A stretch of 64,000 bases of DNA, taken from positions 1 to 64,000 of the forward strand of contig JALHLV010000017.1 of assembly GCA_022844405.1 (NCBI GenBank), written 5' to 3'. Every line of letters begins with the position of its first letter. The first letter of the stretch is position 1. Under the pieces are notes generated by a model. It searched no databases. It had not been told where the DNA came from and was given only the letters and a program-made list of their open reading frames with translations. The position numbers and the translations under genes were made by a program. The stretch comes from Sphingomonadales bacterium (GTDB lineage Bacteria; Pseudomonadota; Alphaproteobacteria; SMXS01). Below, one piece after another: positions 25,922 to 33,976 of this stretch.

Positions 25922-26863
25922 ATGAACGAGCGCGGCCGCAGCGAGCTGGACCGCGCCGCCATCGACATCCGTCAGGCAGCGCCGCTGATGAAGCGCGCCG
26001 CCTATGCCTCTCTCGCTGTCGCGGCGCTGCTGATCGCGATCAAGTTCGCCGCCGGCCTCTATACCGGTTCGGTGGCGATTCTGTCGTCGCTGGTCGATTC
26101 GGTGCTCGACCTCGTGGCCTCGGCGGTGAACCTGTTCGCCATCAGCCAGGCCATCGCGCCCGCCGACCGGCAGCACCGCTTCGGTCACGGCAAGGCCGAA
26201 GCCATCGGCAGCCTGGTGCAGGCCGCGATCATGGCGGGTTCGGCGGCCTTCGTGGTCTTCGAGGCAGCGACCCGGCTGGTCGCGCCGCCGCAGGTGCGCA
26301 ACCCGGAAGCGGGCATCGGCGTCATGGCGGTCTCCATTGCGGCCACCGTCGCGCTGGTGCTGTACCAGCGCCGCGTGGTCCGCAAGACCGGCTCGACCGC
26401 GGTCGCGGCTGATTCGCTGCATTACACCAGCGACCTGCTGACCAATCTCAGCGTCATCGCGGCCCTGGTGATCGCCGGATACACCGGCTTCGCCTATGCC
26501 GACCCGCTGTTTGCCATCGGCATCGCCTTCTATCTGGCCTGGAGCGCGTTCTCGATCCTGCGTGTGTCGTTCGACGTCCTGATGGACAAGGAATTGCCCG
26601 ACGTGGACCGGAACACCATCAAGGACCTGGTGCGCGGCCATCCGGGCGTGCTCAGCCTGCACGACCTGCGCACCCGCTCGTCGGGACCCAACGTGTTCAT
26701 CCAGTTCCATGTGGAGGTCGACCGGGAGTTGTCGCTGATCGAGGCGCACCGGATCATCGACGACATCGAGGGAGAGTTGCTCGAACGCTATCCCGGCGCC
26801 GAGGTGATCATCCATGCCGATCCCCAGGGCGTCGTCGAACGGCGCGACCGTTTCGAGAGGTGA
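25922..26863 (+). CDS. cation diffusion facilitator (CDF/FieF-type) transporter
   Basis: 313 aa from ATG 25922. Six membrane segments in the N-terminal 215 residues and a cytoplasmic C-terminal ferredoxin-like domain (about 220-310, HDLRTRSSGPNVFIQFHVEVD). The Zn site of FieF/YiiP is present: DSVLD (DxxxD) in TM2 and HYTSD (HxxxD) in TM5, and HRFGHGKAEAIGSL follows TM3. It exports Zn(II), Fe(II) or related divalent cations in exchange for protons as a homodimer. It is located between pdxH and an ArsC-family gene (4 bp gap) with no metalloregulator next to it. Confidence 0.95.
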   Translation: MNERGRSELDRAAIDIRQAAPLMKRAAYASLAVAALLIAIKFAAGLYTGSVAILSSLVDSVLDLVASAVNLFAISQAIAPADRQHRFGHGKAEAIGSLVQAAIMAGSAAFVVFEAATRLVAPPQVRNPEAGIGVMAVSIAATVALVLYQRRVVRKTGSTAVAADSLHYTSDLLTNLSVIAALVIAGYTGFAYADPLFAIGIAFYLAWSAFSILRVSFDVLMDKELPDVDRNTIKDLVRGHPGVLSLHDLRTRSSGPNVFIQFHVEVDRELSLIEAHRIIDDIEGELLERYPGAEVIIHADPQGVVERRDRFER

Positions 26864-26867
26864 GCAC

Positions 26868-27215
26868 ATGATCGACGTCTACGGCATCAAGAACTGCGAC
26901 ACGGTGAAGAAGGCGCGCGACTGGCTGGAGGCGAACGGCGTCGACTACCGCTTCCACGACTTCAAGGCCGAAGGGCTCGATGCGGCGACGGCCGGACGCT
27001 GGATGACGGCGCTGGGCCAGGATGTGGTGATCAACAAGCGCGGCACCACCTGGCGCAAGCTGACGCCGGCCCAGCAGAGCGTGGGCAGCGATGCCGACGC
27101 GGTGACGCTCGTCGTCGCCCAGCCGTCGCTGGTGAAGCGCCCGGTGTTCGACACCGGCAAGACGCTGTTGGTGGGCTTCGGCGACGAACAAAGGCAGGCC
27201 CTCAGGTCGCTGTAG
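26868..27215 (+). CDS. ArsC/Spx/YffB-family thioredoxin-fold protein
   Basis: 115 aa from ATG 26868, starting MIDVYGIKNCDTVKKARDWL. A single redox Cys (C9) in KNCDT and the family motifs YRFHDFKAEG, VVINKRGTTWRKL, SLVKRPVFDTGKTLLVGF match the YffB/ArsC-like subgroup (KNCDT-KKA...). YffB-type proteins bind glutathione and may act as thiol-dependent reductases; true arsenate reductase activity is not implied. Starts 4 bp after the CDF transporter stop, so the two are cotranscribed. Confidence 0.9.
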   Translation: MIDVYGIKNCDTVKKARDWLEANGVDYRFHDFKAEGLDAATAGRWMTALGQDVVINKRGTTWRKLTPAQQSVGSDADAVTLVVAQPSLVKRPVFDTGKTLLVGFGDEQRQALRSL

Positions 27216-27256
27216 TGCTAGGCTGCCGGCTTTGGGGGATGCGATAGAGGCGGCAC

Positions 27257-29017
27257 ATGAACGACGTCGAGCAGCAAGAGGACCAGGGCGGCCATATGTT
27301 CCGGATCGTGCTCGCCGCGGTCGGGCTGGTGCAGGGGCTCGGCTTCTTCGTGCTGGCCGAAGTCAACTGGAACAATAGCCATGACATCTGGCTGATGGCC
27401 GCCGCCACCTTCTGCCTGCTGGCGCCGTCCACCTTCCAGCTCACCTTCCGGCTTGGGCCGCTCCAGCGCGCCCTTGCCGCCAGCCTGGGCTTCGCGGGGC
27501 TGATGACGCTGCTGGCGCTGTGGTTCGGCTGGCGGATCGCCCTGCACGGCGAATATGCCTTCGACGACTACCGCGACGTGTTCTTCTGGACGCTGCCGAT
27601 CGTCGCCTACATCGCCTGGGCATTCCTGCAGACCTGGACCGATCTGGGGGAGCGGCGCTTTCCCTATGCCAGCCTGTTCCGCTTCGCCTGGAGCAACATC
27701 CTCATCGCGGCCATCGCGGCGGCGTTCCTCGGGGTGTTCTGGCTGGTGCTGCTGCTGTGGTGGTCGCTGTTCGACCTGATCGGCATCCGGTTCTTCAAGG
27801 ACCTGTTCCAGGAGTCGATTTTCGCCTGGGTGTTCTCGGGGGGCGTGGTCGGCCTGGGCATCGCCATCGCCCGCGAGAACGGCAAGCTGGTGCCGGTGCT
27901 GCGCCGGGTGGTGCTGATGCTGTTCCAGGTGCTGGCGCCGGTGCTGGCGGCGGCTTCGCTGCTGTTCCTCGCCGTGCTGCCCTTCACCGGCCTGCAGGTG
28001 CTGTGGGCGACCGGCTCGGCGACGCTGGTGCTGGTGTGCCTGCTGTTCGCGCTCAGCCTGTTCGTCAACGCGGTGGTGCAGGACGGCGGCCATCCGGTGC
28101 CGTTCGGCCGCTGGATGAACTGGCTGATGATGGCGACGCTGGTCGCCATGCCGGTGTTCGCCGCCATCGCCATCTATGCGGTGCGGCTGCGCATCGGCCA
28201 GTATGGGCTGACGCCCGAGCGGTTCATCGGCCAGCTCATTGTCATCGTCGCCGCCCTGCACGCGCTGGCCTACGCCGCCGCCGTCGTGCCGAAGCGCGGC
28301 GGCTGGGCCGGCTTCGTCACCCGGGTCAATCCATGGATCGCCGCCGGTGTCGTGGCGCTCGCGCTGCTGATGCTGACCCCGGTCGCCGATCCCTACAGCT
28401 GGAGCGCCCGCGCCCAGGTCGCGCGGCTGCTGGACGGCAAGGTCGCGGCGGAAAAATTCGACTTCGGATACCTCAAGTTCCAGCTGGGCAAGCCCGGAGC
28501 CGCTGCGTTCGAAAAACTCAAGACGGTGAAGGGCCAGCCGCAGCAGGCGGTGATCGACCGGAAGCTGGCCGAGGCCGACAAGGCGCAGAGCTACTGGGAT
28601 ACCGTGGGCAATCCCAACACGGTGGAACCCGATGAGCTGCGGCTGATCCGTGACAAGCTGGTGGTGCGGCCCGCGGGCGCCGCAGTGCCGGACGAGGTGC
28701 TGAAGGCGGTGAACGATCAGCGCGGATGGGCGTTCAGGAGCTGCCTTGACGACAAGGACCAGTGCGGCGTGTTGGAAACCGACGTCGATGAGGACGGCCA
28801 GCCCGAATATCTGTTCCTGTCGAAAGGCTACGTGCTGTCCGGCCCGCTGCTCTATAAGGACGGCGACGGCTGGCTGATGCGCGATCCCGGCGTGCCCATG
28901 CATCCGGGAGACAACAGCAGGGAAGGCCTGTGGGACGCCTTCCTCGCCGGGGATATCGAATTGGTCCAACCCGAGTATTATGATATCCGCATTGGCAAGA
29001 GTCGCTTGCACTACTGA
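27257..29017 (+). CDS. DUF4153-type multi-spanning membrane protein
   Basis: 586 aa. The first about 390 residues contain about 10 hydrophobic helices (for instance 14-36, 45-66, 75-97, 110-128, 148-178, 195-215 and so on) with short polar loops and aromatic-rich WNNSHDIWL; the last about 190 residues (from DPYSWSARAQVARLL) are soluble and periplasmic or cytoplasmic, with SCLDDKDQCGVLETDVDEDGQPEYLFL-type segments. This layout and FLQTWTDLGERRFPYASLF resemble the DUF4153 family. Function unknown. The C-terminal domain contains an Asp-rich EF-like loop (DVDEDGQPE). An SDR gene begins 11 bp downstream. Confidence 0.75.
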   Translation: MNDVEQQEDQGGHMFRIVLAAVGLVQGLGFFVLAEVNWNNSHDIWLMAAATFCLLAPSTFQLTFRLGPLQRALAASLGFAGLMTLLALWFGWRIALHGEYAFDDYRDVFFWTLPIVAYIAWAFLQTWTDLGERRFPYASLFRFAWSNILIAAIAAAFLGVFWLVLLLWWSLFDLIGIRFFKDLFQESIFAWVFSGGVVGLGIAIARENGKLVPVLRRVVLMLFQVLAPVLAAASLLFLAVLPFTGLQVLWATGSATLVLVCLLFALSLFVNAVVQDGGHPVPFGRWMNWLMMATLVAMPVFAAIAIYAVRLRIGQYGLTPERFIGQLIVIVAALHALAYAAAVVPKRGGWAGFVTRVNPWIAAGVVALALLMLTPVADPYSWSARAQVARLLDGKVAAEKFDFGYLKFQLGKPGAAAFEKLKTVKGQPQQAVIDRKLAEADKAQSYWDTVGNPNTVEPDELRLIRDKLVVRPAGAAVPDEVLKAVNDQRGWAFRSCLDDKDQCGVLETDVDEDGQPEYLFLSKGYVLSGPLLYKDGDGWLMRDPGVPMHPGDNSREGLWDAFLAGDIELVQPEYYDIRIGKSRLHY

Positions 29018-29028
29018 CGGGAGACCCT

Positions 29029-29772
29029 TTGTCGTCGAACGAGGAACGCAAGACGCTGATCCTGACCGGCGCGAGCCGGGGAATCGGCCACGCGACGGTG
29101 AAGCGCTTTTCCAGCGCGGGCTGGCGCGTGATCACCTGCTCGCGCATGGCGTTCTCGGAAGATTGCCCATGGCTCGGCGGCCGGGACAACCATGTCCAGA
29201 TCGATCTGGCCGACCCCGAAAGCCGGTCGAGGGGCATCGAGCAGATGCGCGATCGGCTGCAGGGCAGCCCGCTCAACGCGCTGGTCAACAATGCCGGCGT
29301 CTCGCCCAAGGGACCGGGCGGCGCGCGGCTCAGTTCCATCGACACCCCGGTCGATCTCTGGCACCGGGTTTACGAGGTGAACCTGGTCGCGCCGCTGCTG
29401 CTGGCGCGTGGACTGATGGACGAGTTGAAGGCGGCACGCGGCGCCGTGGTCAACGTCACGTCGATCGCCGACAGCCGGGTGCATCCTTTCGCCGGCACCG
29501 CCTATGCTACGTCAAAGGCGGCGCTGGCGGCGCTGACCCGGGAAATGGCGTCGGACTTCGGCCCGCACGGCATCCGCGTCAACGCCATCGCGCCGGGCGA
29601 GATCGACACCTCGATCCTGTCGCCGGGCACCGAGAAAATCGTCGAGCTGCTGCCCATGCGCCGCCTGGGCACGCCGGAAGAAGTCGCCAAGGCGATCTAT
29701 TTCCTGTGTTCGGAACAGGCCAGTTACGTCACGGGCACCGAGCTGTTCGTCAATGGCGGCCAGCATGTGTAA
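29029..29772 (+). CDS. SDR family NAD(P)-dependent oxidoreductase
   Basis: 247 aa from TTG 29029 with ribosome site GGGAG 10 nt upstream. Nucleotide motif TGASRGIG (14-21), NNAGVS, and the catalytic Ser (VTSIADS) with Y-x3-K (YATSK), followed by DFGPHGIRVNAIAPGEIDT, the classical SDR pattern; the C-terminal ELFVNGGQHV closes the Rossmann fold. It reduces or oxidises a carbonyl/alcohol at NAD(P); no substrate can be named. It sits downstream of the DUF4153 gene. Confidence 0.9.
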   Translation: MSSNEERKTLILTGASRGIGHATVKRFSSAGWRVITCSRMAFSEDCPWLGGRDNHVQIDLADPESRSRGIEQMRDRLQGSPLNALVNNAGVSPKGPGGARLSSIDTPVDLWHRVYEVNLVAPLLLARGLMDELKAARGAVVNVTSIADSRVHPFAGTAYATSKAALAALTREMASDFGPHGIRVNAIAPGEIDTSILSPGTEKIVELLPMRRLGTPEEVAKAIYFLCSEQASYVTGTELFVNGGQHV

Positions 29773-29781
29773 GGGAAGGAA

Positions 29782-29895
29782 CCCCTCACCCTAACCCTCT
29801 CCCACAAGGGGAGAGGGGACGCGGTCGGATCGCTGCATCAACCCCTCTCCCCTTGTGGGAGAGGGTGGACGTCCGAAGGACGGCCGGGTGAGGGG
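29782..29895. repeat. dispersed ~115-bp palindromic repeat, copy 3
   Basis: Boundaries CCCCTCACCC and GGGTGAGGGG. Two 24-bp arms at 29795-29818 and 29842-29865 are exact reverse complements of one another (each itself a CCCTCTCCC/GGGGAGAGG hairpin), spaced by 23 nt. Fills most of the gap between the SDR gene and the His-rich small gene. Same family as 15881-15997. Confidence 0.85.
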
Positions 29896-29941
29896 ACCAC
29901 GAACGAACAGCCGCGAAGCGGACATTTCGAAGGAAGGCATC

Positions 29942-30274
29942 ATGGCCAAGGACAAACTCAAGCTGAACCCGCTGCAGAACAGGACGCTGGCGCTGATGCA
30001 GGAACTGGCGCGGCACCGGGAGACCTCCATCGTGGACGAGAAGACCGGCGACGTCGTCGTCACTCATATGCCGCACGCGCACGGCGATCACGTCCATATC
30101 GGCGAGTTCGTGGTGTCCACCAGGGACATCACCGGCTTTTCCAACGAGGCGGTGTGGATCGCGCTCGAGCGCAAGGGCCTGGCCAAGTCCCATTTCCCGG
30201 TCGCGATCACCCTGACCAGGGCGGGCCTGGAATACGACACCGGCCTGCTCAACGCCGCCCGTTCCGATCACTAG
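29942..30274 (+). CDS. 110-aa hypothetical protein with a His-rich metal-binding-like motif
   Basis: 110 aa from ATG 29942, preceded by a strong GAAGGAAGG site. Unrecognised. The middle contains a cluster HMPHAHGDHVHIGEF (five His in eleven residues plus Asp/Glu), a plausible Zn/Cu/Ni-binding site, flanked by a helix (NPLQNRTLALMQELARHRE) and a beta-like C-terminal half ending TLTRAGLEYD. No signal peptide or membrane segment, so cytoplasmic. The next gene (TPR-like secreted protein) starts 4 bp after its stop, so they are probably cotranscribed. Confidence 0.7.
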   Translation: MAKDKLKLNPLQNRTLALMQELARHRETSIVDEKTGDVVVTHMPHAHGDHVHIGEFVVSTRDITGFSNEAVWIALERKGLAKSHFPVAITLTRAGLEYDTGLLNAARSDH

Positions 30275-30278
30275 GTCC

Positions 30279-31769
30279 GTGCGCTTCCTGGCCGCTGTCG
30301 CCTTCGCAACCGCCGCTGCCCTCGCGGCGCCCGCACAGGGTGCGGCGGACGCGCCGTGCTACCGGGAGGCGCGTGGCAAACCCATGCTGACCTGCCTGCT
30401 CGACGGCGCCGAAGGGCTGCTGAAGGCCGATCCTGGCAAGGACCCGGACGAGACGGCGGTGCTCTGGGTCAAGCTCAACCAGGTGTCGGCGGACGCGGGC
30501 GACCTGCAGCGTGCCCGGCGCAGCGCCGACAAGGTCGCGCCGGGCGGTCAGCGCAGGCTGGCCGAGGCGCGCGTCGCCGCGCTGATGGCGAAAAAGGGCG
30601 ACCGCGCGGGCGCCGGGGCGATCCTCGATGCCATGCAGAAGCAGCCGCTGCCTTTGGGCCAGGTCGACTGGGCGGCGGCGAGCATCCTTGCGGCGCTGAA
30701 CGATCCGGTCCGGACCAAGGCCTGGCTCGACTCGCTGCCGCCCGATCGCCGGGTAGACGGCCTGCTCGCGGCGGTGCGCGCGCAGCAGGAGGCGAAGCGG
30801 CCGCAGGAGGCCGAACGGCTGTTGCGGGAATTCGCCGCCGCGTTCGGCAAGGACGCGCCCGCCGATACCACCGCGATCATCGTCCATTCGCCCACCGCGA
30901 TGGCGTTCATCGCCGCCGGCAGGCTCGACGCGGCGCGGCGCATGATCGGGCTGCTGCCGGACCTCGACCGGACCCGGCTCGAGGCGCGCCTTGCTCTCAA
31001 ACAGGACCAGCTCGGCAAGCGCGCCGAGGCGCAAAAGGCGCTGGAGGCGTTTGCCGCCCGGCCGCGATCGGGCGACGCGCGGCTCGCCCTCGCGGTACTG
31101 GCCGCGCGGCACGGCGACTTCGCCGCGGCGCAGAAGTGGTTCCCGCCGTCGCTCAGCTACGACCAGGCGCTGCTCGACGAGCTGTTTTCGCTGCTGGGCA
31201 AGGCCGTGCAGGGCAAGCCGGCGCTCGCCATGATCGACACCATGAACAACAGCAAGGACAGGGCGGCGACGCTGGCGCAGCTTGCCATCGTTTCGGTCAA
31301 GGCCGGGCGGGCGGGGGAGGCCGCTGCCTATCTGCACCTGACGCGCAAGATCATGGATCCGCTGGTCGATCTGGATCATGGGGCGGCGCAGACGCTGATC
31401 GACTTCGCCACCGCGCTCGAGCGGACGGTCAGGGCCATGGTGGCGCTGGACCAGGAGAGCGATGCGATCCACTTCATCAGGAAGCTGGAGAACGCGGTCC
31501 AGACCGATCCCTACGGCCTGGCGCGTCCGGGCGTGATGGCCGGACTGATCGGCGCCAACAAGGCGCTGTACGAGGGCCGGCTGGCGGAAAACGACGCCGC
31601 CGGCGTCCGGCGGCTGCTGGCGCGAAGCTGGCGGGTGGCGGCCGGCGTTGCCGCCTATCTCGACGCCGGCCTGGTGACCGAGGCGGCGTTCGTCGCCGAG
31701 CGGGAAGCCCAGGGGCTCGCCAGAGCCGAGAATTCTCTCGCCGTCGCCCAATACATCGCGAAACACTGA
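30279..31769 (+). CDS. periplasmic TPR-like helical repeat protein, unknown function
   Basis: 496 aa from GTG 30279. Signal peptide ending AQGAADA, then almost wholly alpha-helical with Ala/Leu/Arg-rich helix pairs of about 34 residues (GDLQRARRSADKVAPGGQRR, KRPQEAERLLREFAAAFGKD, GRLDAARRMIGLLPDLDRT, KRAEAQKALEAFAARPRSGD, HGDFAAAQKWFPPSLSYDQ, GRAGEAAAYLHLTRKIMD), the texture of TPR/Sel1-like scaffolds though motifs are degenerate. A scaffold or adaptor in the periplasm is the best guess. Neighbours: the His-rich gene upstream (4 bp), crotonase downstream (33 bp). Confidence 0.7.
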   Translation: MRFLAAVAFATAAALAAPAQGAADAPCYREARGKPMLTCLLDGAEGLLKADPGKDPDETAVLWVKLNQVSADAGDLQRARRSADKVAPGGQRRLAEARVAALMAKKGDRAGAGAILDAMQKQPLPLGQVDWAAASILAALNDPVRTKAWLDSLPPDRRVDGLLAAVRAQQEAKRPQEAERLLREFAAAFGKDAPADTTAIIVHSPTAMAFIAAGRLDAARRMIGLLPDLDRTRLEARLALKQDQLGKRAEAQKALEAFAARPRSGDARLALAVLAARHGDFAAAQKWFPPSLSYDQALLDELFSLLGKAVQGKPALAMIDTMNNSKDRAATLAQLAIVSVKAGRAGEAAAYLHLTRKIMDPLVDLDHGAAQTLIDFATALERTVRAMVALDQESDAIHFIRKLENAVQTDPYGLARPGVMAGLIGANKALYEGRLAENDAAGVRRLLARSWRVAAGVAAYLDAGLVTEAAFVAEREAQGLARAENSLAVAQYIAKH

Positions 31770-31802
31770 ACAACCAAGCCCAACGAATCAGGGGAAGATG
31801 CC

Positions 31803-32675
31803 ATGACTGTCTACAAGTCGCTCAAGACCGATGTGAAGGACCGCATCCTGACCATCACGCTGAACCGGCCGGAACGCCTCAACGCCTTCAACTTCGACAT
31901 GCAGTCCGAGATGGTCGAGGTGTTCAGGAAGGTGAACGACGAGGACGAGGTGCGCGCGGTCATCGTCACCGGCGAAGGCCGCGGCTTCTGCGCCGGCGCC
32001 GATCTGGGCGCGGGCGGCGCCACCTTCGACACCGACAAGCGGCCCAGCATCGACAAGGTCGGCCCCGGCGGCCTGTGGCGCGACGGCGGCGGGCGCGTGA
32101 CCCTGCAGATCTTCGAGTGCCTGAAGCCGGTGATCGCCGCCTGCAACGGCCCGGCGGTCGGCGTCGGCGTCACCATGCAGCTGCCCATGGACATCCGCCT
32201 CGCCTCGACCGAGGCGCGTTATGGATTTGTTTTCGCCCGCCGCGGCCTGGTGATGGAGGCCTGCTCCAGCTGGTTCCTGCCGCGCCTCGTCGGCATCGAG
32301 CAGGCCGCCAAATGGTGCTTCTCCGGCCGGGTGTTCCCGGCGCAGGAAGCCAAGGACGGCGGCCTGGTCTCCGAGGTGCTGGCGCCCGAGGACCTGATCC
32401 CGCGCGCCCGCGAAATCGGCCGCGAGATCGCCGAGAACACGTCCGCCGTGTCGGTGGCGCTGATGCGCCAGATGATGTGGCGCATGATGGGCGCGTCCCA
32501 CCCGATGGACGCCCACAATATCGACAGCCGCGGCATCGCCACCCTGGGCAAGATGGCCGACGCCGCCGAAGGCGTCACCTCGTTCCTCGAAAAGCGCCCG
32601 GCCGAGTACAAGCTGAAAGTGTCCGAAGACATGCCCGGCTGGTTCCCCTGGTGGGACGAGCCTCGGTTTGGGTGA
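31803..32675 (+). CDS. enoyl-CoA hydratase/isomerase (crotonase) family protein
   Basis: 290 aa. Crotonase motifs: GEGRGFCAGADLGAGG (oxyanion-hole region, about 59-74) and CNGPAVGVGVTMQLPMDIRLAS with the second oxyanion-hole Gly, then ARRGLVMEACSSWFLPRLVG, where the catalytic Glu position is occupied (E in VMEACSS). Chain-shortening beta-oxidation hydratase or a related isomerase is likely; the substrate is not decidable. Residues after about 255 form an unusual tail (SEDMPGWFPWWDE). A hairpin with T-rich 3' side follows the stop. Confidence 0.88.
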   Translation: MTVYKSLKTDVKDRILTITLNRPERLNAFNFDMQSEMVEVFRKVNDEDEVRAVIVTGEGRGFCAGADLGAGGATFDTDKRPSIDKVGPGGLWRDGGGRVTLQIFECLKPVIAACNGPAVGVGVTMQLPMDIRLASTEARYGFVFARRGLVMEACSSWFLPRLVGIEQAAKWCFSGRVFPAQEAKDGGLVSEVLAPEDLIPRAREIGREIAENTSAVSVALMRQMMWRMMGASHPMDAHNIDSRGIATLGKMADAAEGVTSFLEKRPAEYKLKVSEDMPGWFPWWDEPRFG

Positions 32676-32683
32676 TTGGGTGG

Positions 32684-32705
32684 AAGGGGGCCTTCGGGCT
32701 CCTTT
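32684..32705 (+). terminator. intrinsic terminator after the crotonase gene
   Basis: AAGGGGGCC-TTCG-GGCTCCTTT stem-loop with one G bulge and a T-rich tail, starting 9 bp after the stop. Confidence 0.8.
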
Positions 32706-32717
32706 CTTCTGCTTTGG

Positions 32718-33026
32718 TTAGGACTGAGGCACGGTTTGATCGAGTTCGTGCCCGCAGTGCTTGCAACGTTTGGCAATCCAGAGGGAATTGGAGGCTGCCC
32801 AAGTCTGGCGACCTCTGGGTGCATAAAGGAAACCGCCGCAAGAGGCACACTTGCAAGCTCTTGTCCAGAAAGCCCAGACGAGTCCTGCCAGCGCATACGC
32901 GGCGACCGTCAACCCCACCACCGTCCGAAGATCATCCCACACGAAAAACATTGCCGCCATCCCCGCCGCGAACACGGCGATCCAGCTATTGTGGAGCCAT
33001 CGATACATGGTGTTGCGCGTGGCCAT
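32718..33026 (-). CDS. 102-aa membrane protein with C-terminal zinc ribbon
   Basis: 102 aa. Two hydrophobic helices (about 14-30 and 34-52), then a cytoplasmic-looking tail with CASCGG (CxxC near 61-64) and CKHCGH (CxxC near 88-91), a four-Cys zinc-ribbon-like arrangement, spaced by a segment rich in aromatic and Arg residues. No named family recognised. It lies convergent with the crotonase gene and is AT-richer than its neighbours, with codons such as TGG, ATT, TTT, so recent acquisition is possible. Confidence 0.6.
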   Translation of the reverse strand: MATRNTMYRWLHNSWIAVFAAGMAAMFFVWDDLRTVVGLTVAAYALAGLVWAFWTRACKCASCGGFLYAPRGRQTWAASNSLWIAKRCKHCGHELDQTVPQS

Positions 33027-33163
33027 ATCTCGACGATACGGGACGGGCTCGTAACGGTCCAGTCATGGGCCTCGAAATTTGGAGGTGGGTGGAAAGCGGT
33101 CGCGTGAGTTCCTAATGTCCAAGGACGGCATGGCTAGCCTGAGCAACCACCCGGAGCGATAGG

Positions 33164-33808
33164 ATGTCCATCACCATCACCGCATTTGAAGCATCTCCTG
33201 ATCGCGGCCAAGGGCTGGCGCGCGACATGCGGGTTCGCTGGGCTCTCGAGGAAGTGGGCCAGCCTTACGACGTCCGTCTGGTTTCATTCGAAGAGATGAA
33301 GCAGTTGGCGCATCTGGCGCTGCATCCGTTCGGGCAGATTCCGACCTATGAGGAAGACGGGCTCGTGCTGTTCGAATCGGGGGCGATCGTGTTCCATATC
33401 GCGCAGCACCACGCAGGCCTGCTGCCGGACGACGCTCATGCCCGGGCGCGCGCTATCGCCTGGATGTTCGCCGCGCTTAACACGGTGGAGCCTCCGATCG
33501 TCGATCTGGAACAATCCGAATATGCGGAGGGCGACAAGAGCTGGTTCGAGGAGCGGCGGCCCATGATCCATGACCGCATCCGCGGGCGGCTGGACCAGCT
33601 TTCCACCCGCCTCGGCGACGCCGACTGGCTCGCTGGCGGGTTCAGCGCCGGCGACCTGCTGATGGTGATGGTGCTGCGCCGGCTGGAGGGAACGGGCATT
33701 TTGCAGGACTATCCGATCCTGTCAGCCTACATCGCCCGCGGCGAGGCGCGGCCTGCCTACCGGCGGGCGTTCGCCGATCAACTGGCGGTGTTCGAAGCGA
33801 GCCGCTGA
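33164..33808 (+). CDS. glutathione S-transferase family protein
   Basis: 214 aa. N-terminal thioredoxin-like domain with the G-site region HPFGQIPTYEEDGLVLFESGAIVFHIA (PxxQIPxxxxDGLxLxESxAI) and a C-terminal all-helical domain ending LVMVLRRLEGTG-like segment (LLMVMVLRRLEGTGILQDYPIL). Typical of the GST-like plant/bacterial beta or nu groups. The N-terminal catalytic Ser/Tyr/Cys position (EASPDRGQGLA) is not obvious, so catalytic activity is uncertain. Cytoplasmic. No operon partner; palindromic repeat follows the stop. Confidence 0.85.
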   Translation: MSITITAFEASPDRGQGLARDMRVRWALEEVGQPYDVRLVSFEEMKQLAHLALHPFGQIPTYEEDGLVLFESGAIVFHIAQHHAGLLPDDAHARARAIAWMFAALNTVEPPIVDLEQSEYAEGDKSWFEERRPMIHDRIRGRLDQLSTRLGDADWLAGGFSAGDLLMVMVLRRLEGTGILQDYPILSAYIARGEARPAYRRAFADQLAVFEASR

Positions 33809-33816
33809 CGCGGCTG

Positions 33817-33928
33817 CCCTCATCCGGCGCTGCGCGCCACCTTCTCCCCGGCGGGGAGAAGGGACTTGCGGTGCCGCCGCTCCAGCCAAATCCCCTCGCC
33901 CCAACGGGGAGAGGTTAGGGTGAGGGGG
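33817..33928. repeat. dispersed ~115-bp palindromic repeat, copy 4
   Basis: Left boundary CCCTCATCCGG, right boundary GGTGAGGGGG, inner stems CTTCTCCCC/GGGGAGAAGG and CCCCTCGCCCC/GGGGAGAGG. Fills the gap between convergent genes (GST and FAD oxidoreductase). Same family as 15881-15997. Confidence 0.8.
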
Positions 33929-33976
33929 ACCGCAGAAGCGGTTCTACGGCCTCGGCAATTACTTCGAGAGCCTCCG

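Noticed and set aside
30356-33115. Long plus-strand frame overlapping the TPR-like and crotonase genes
   Set aside because: Out-of-frame reading of the crotonase and helical-repeat genes; Arg/Gly-rich nonsense composition.
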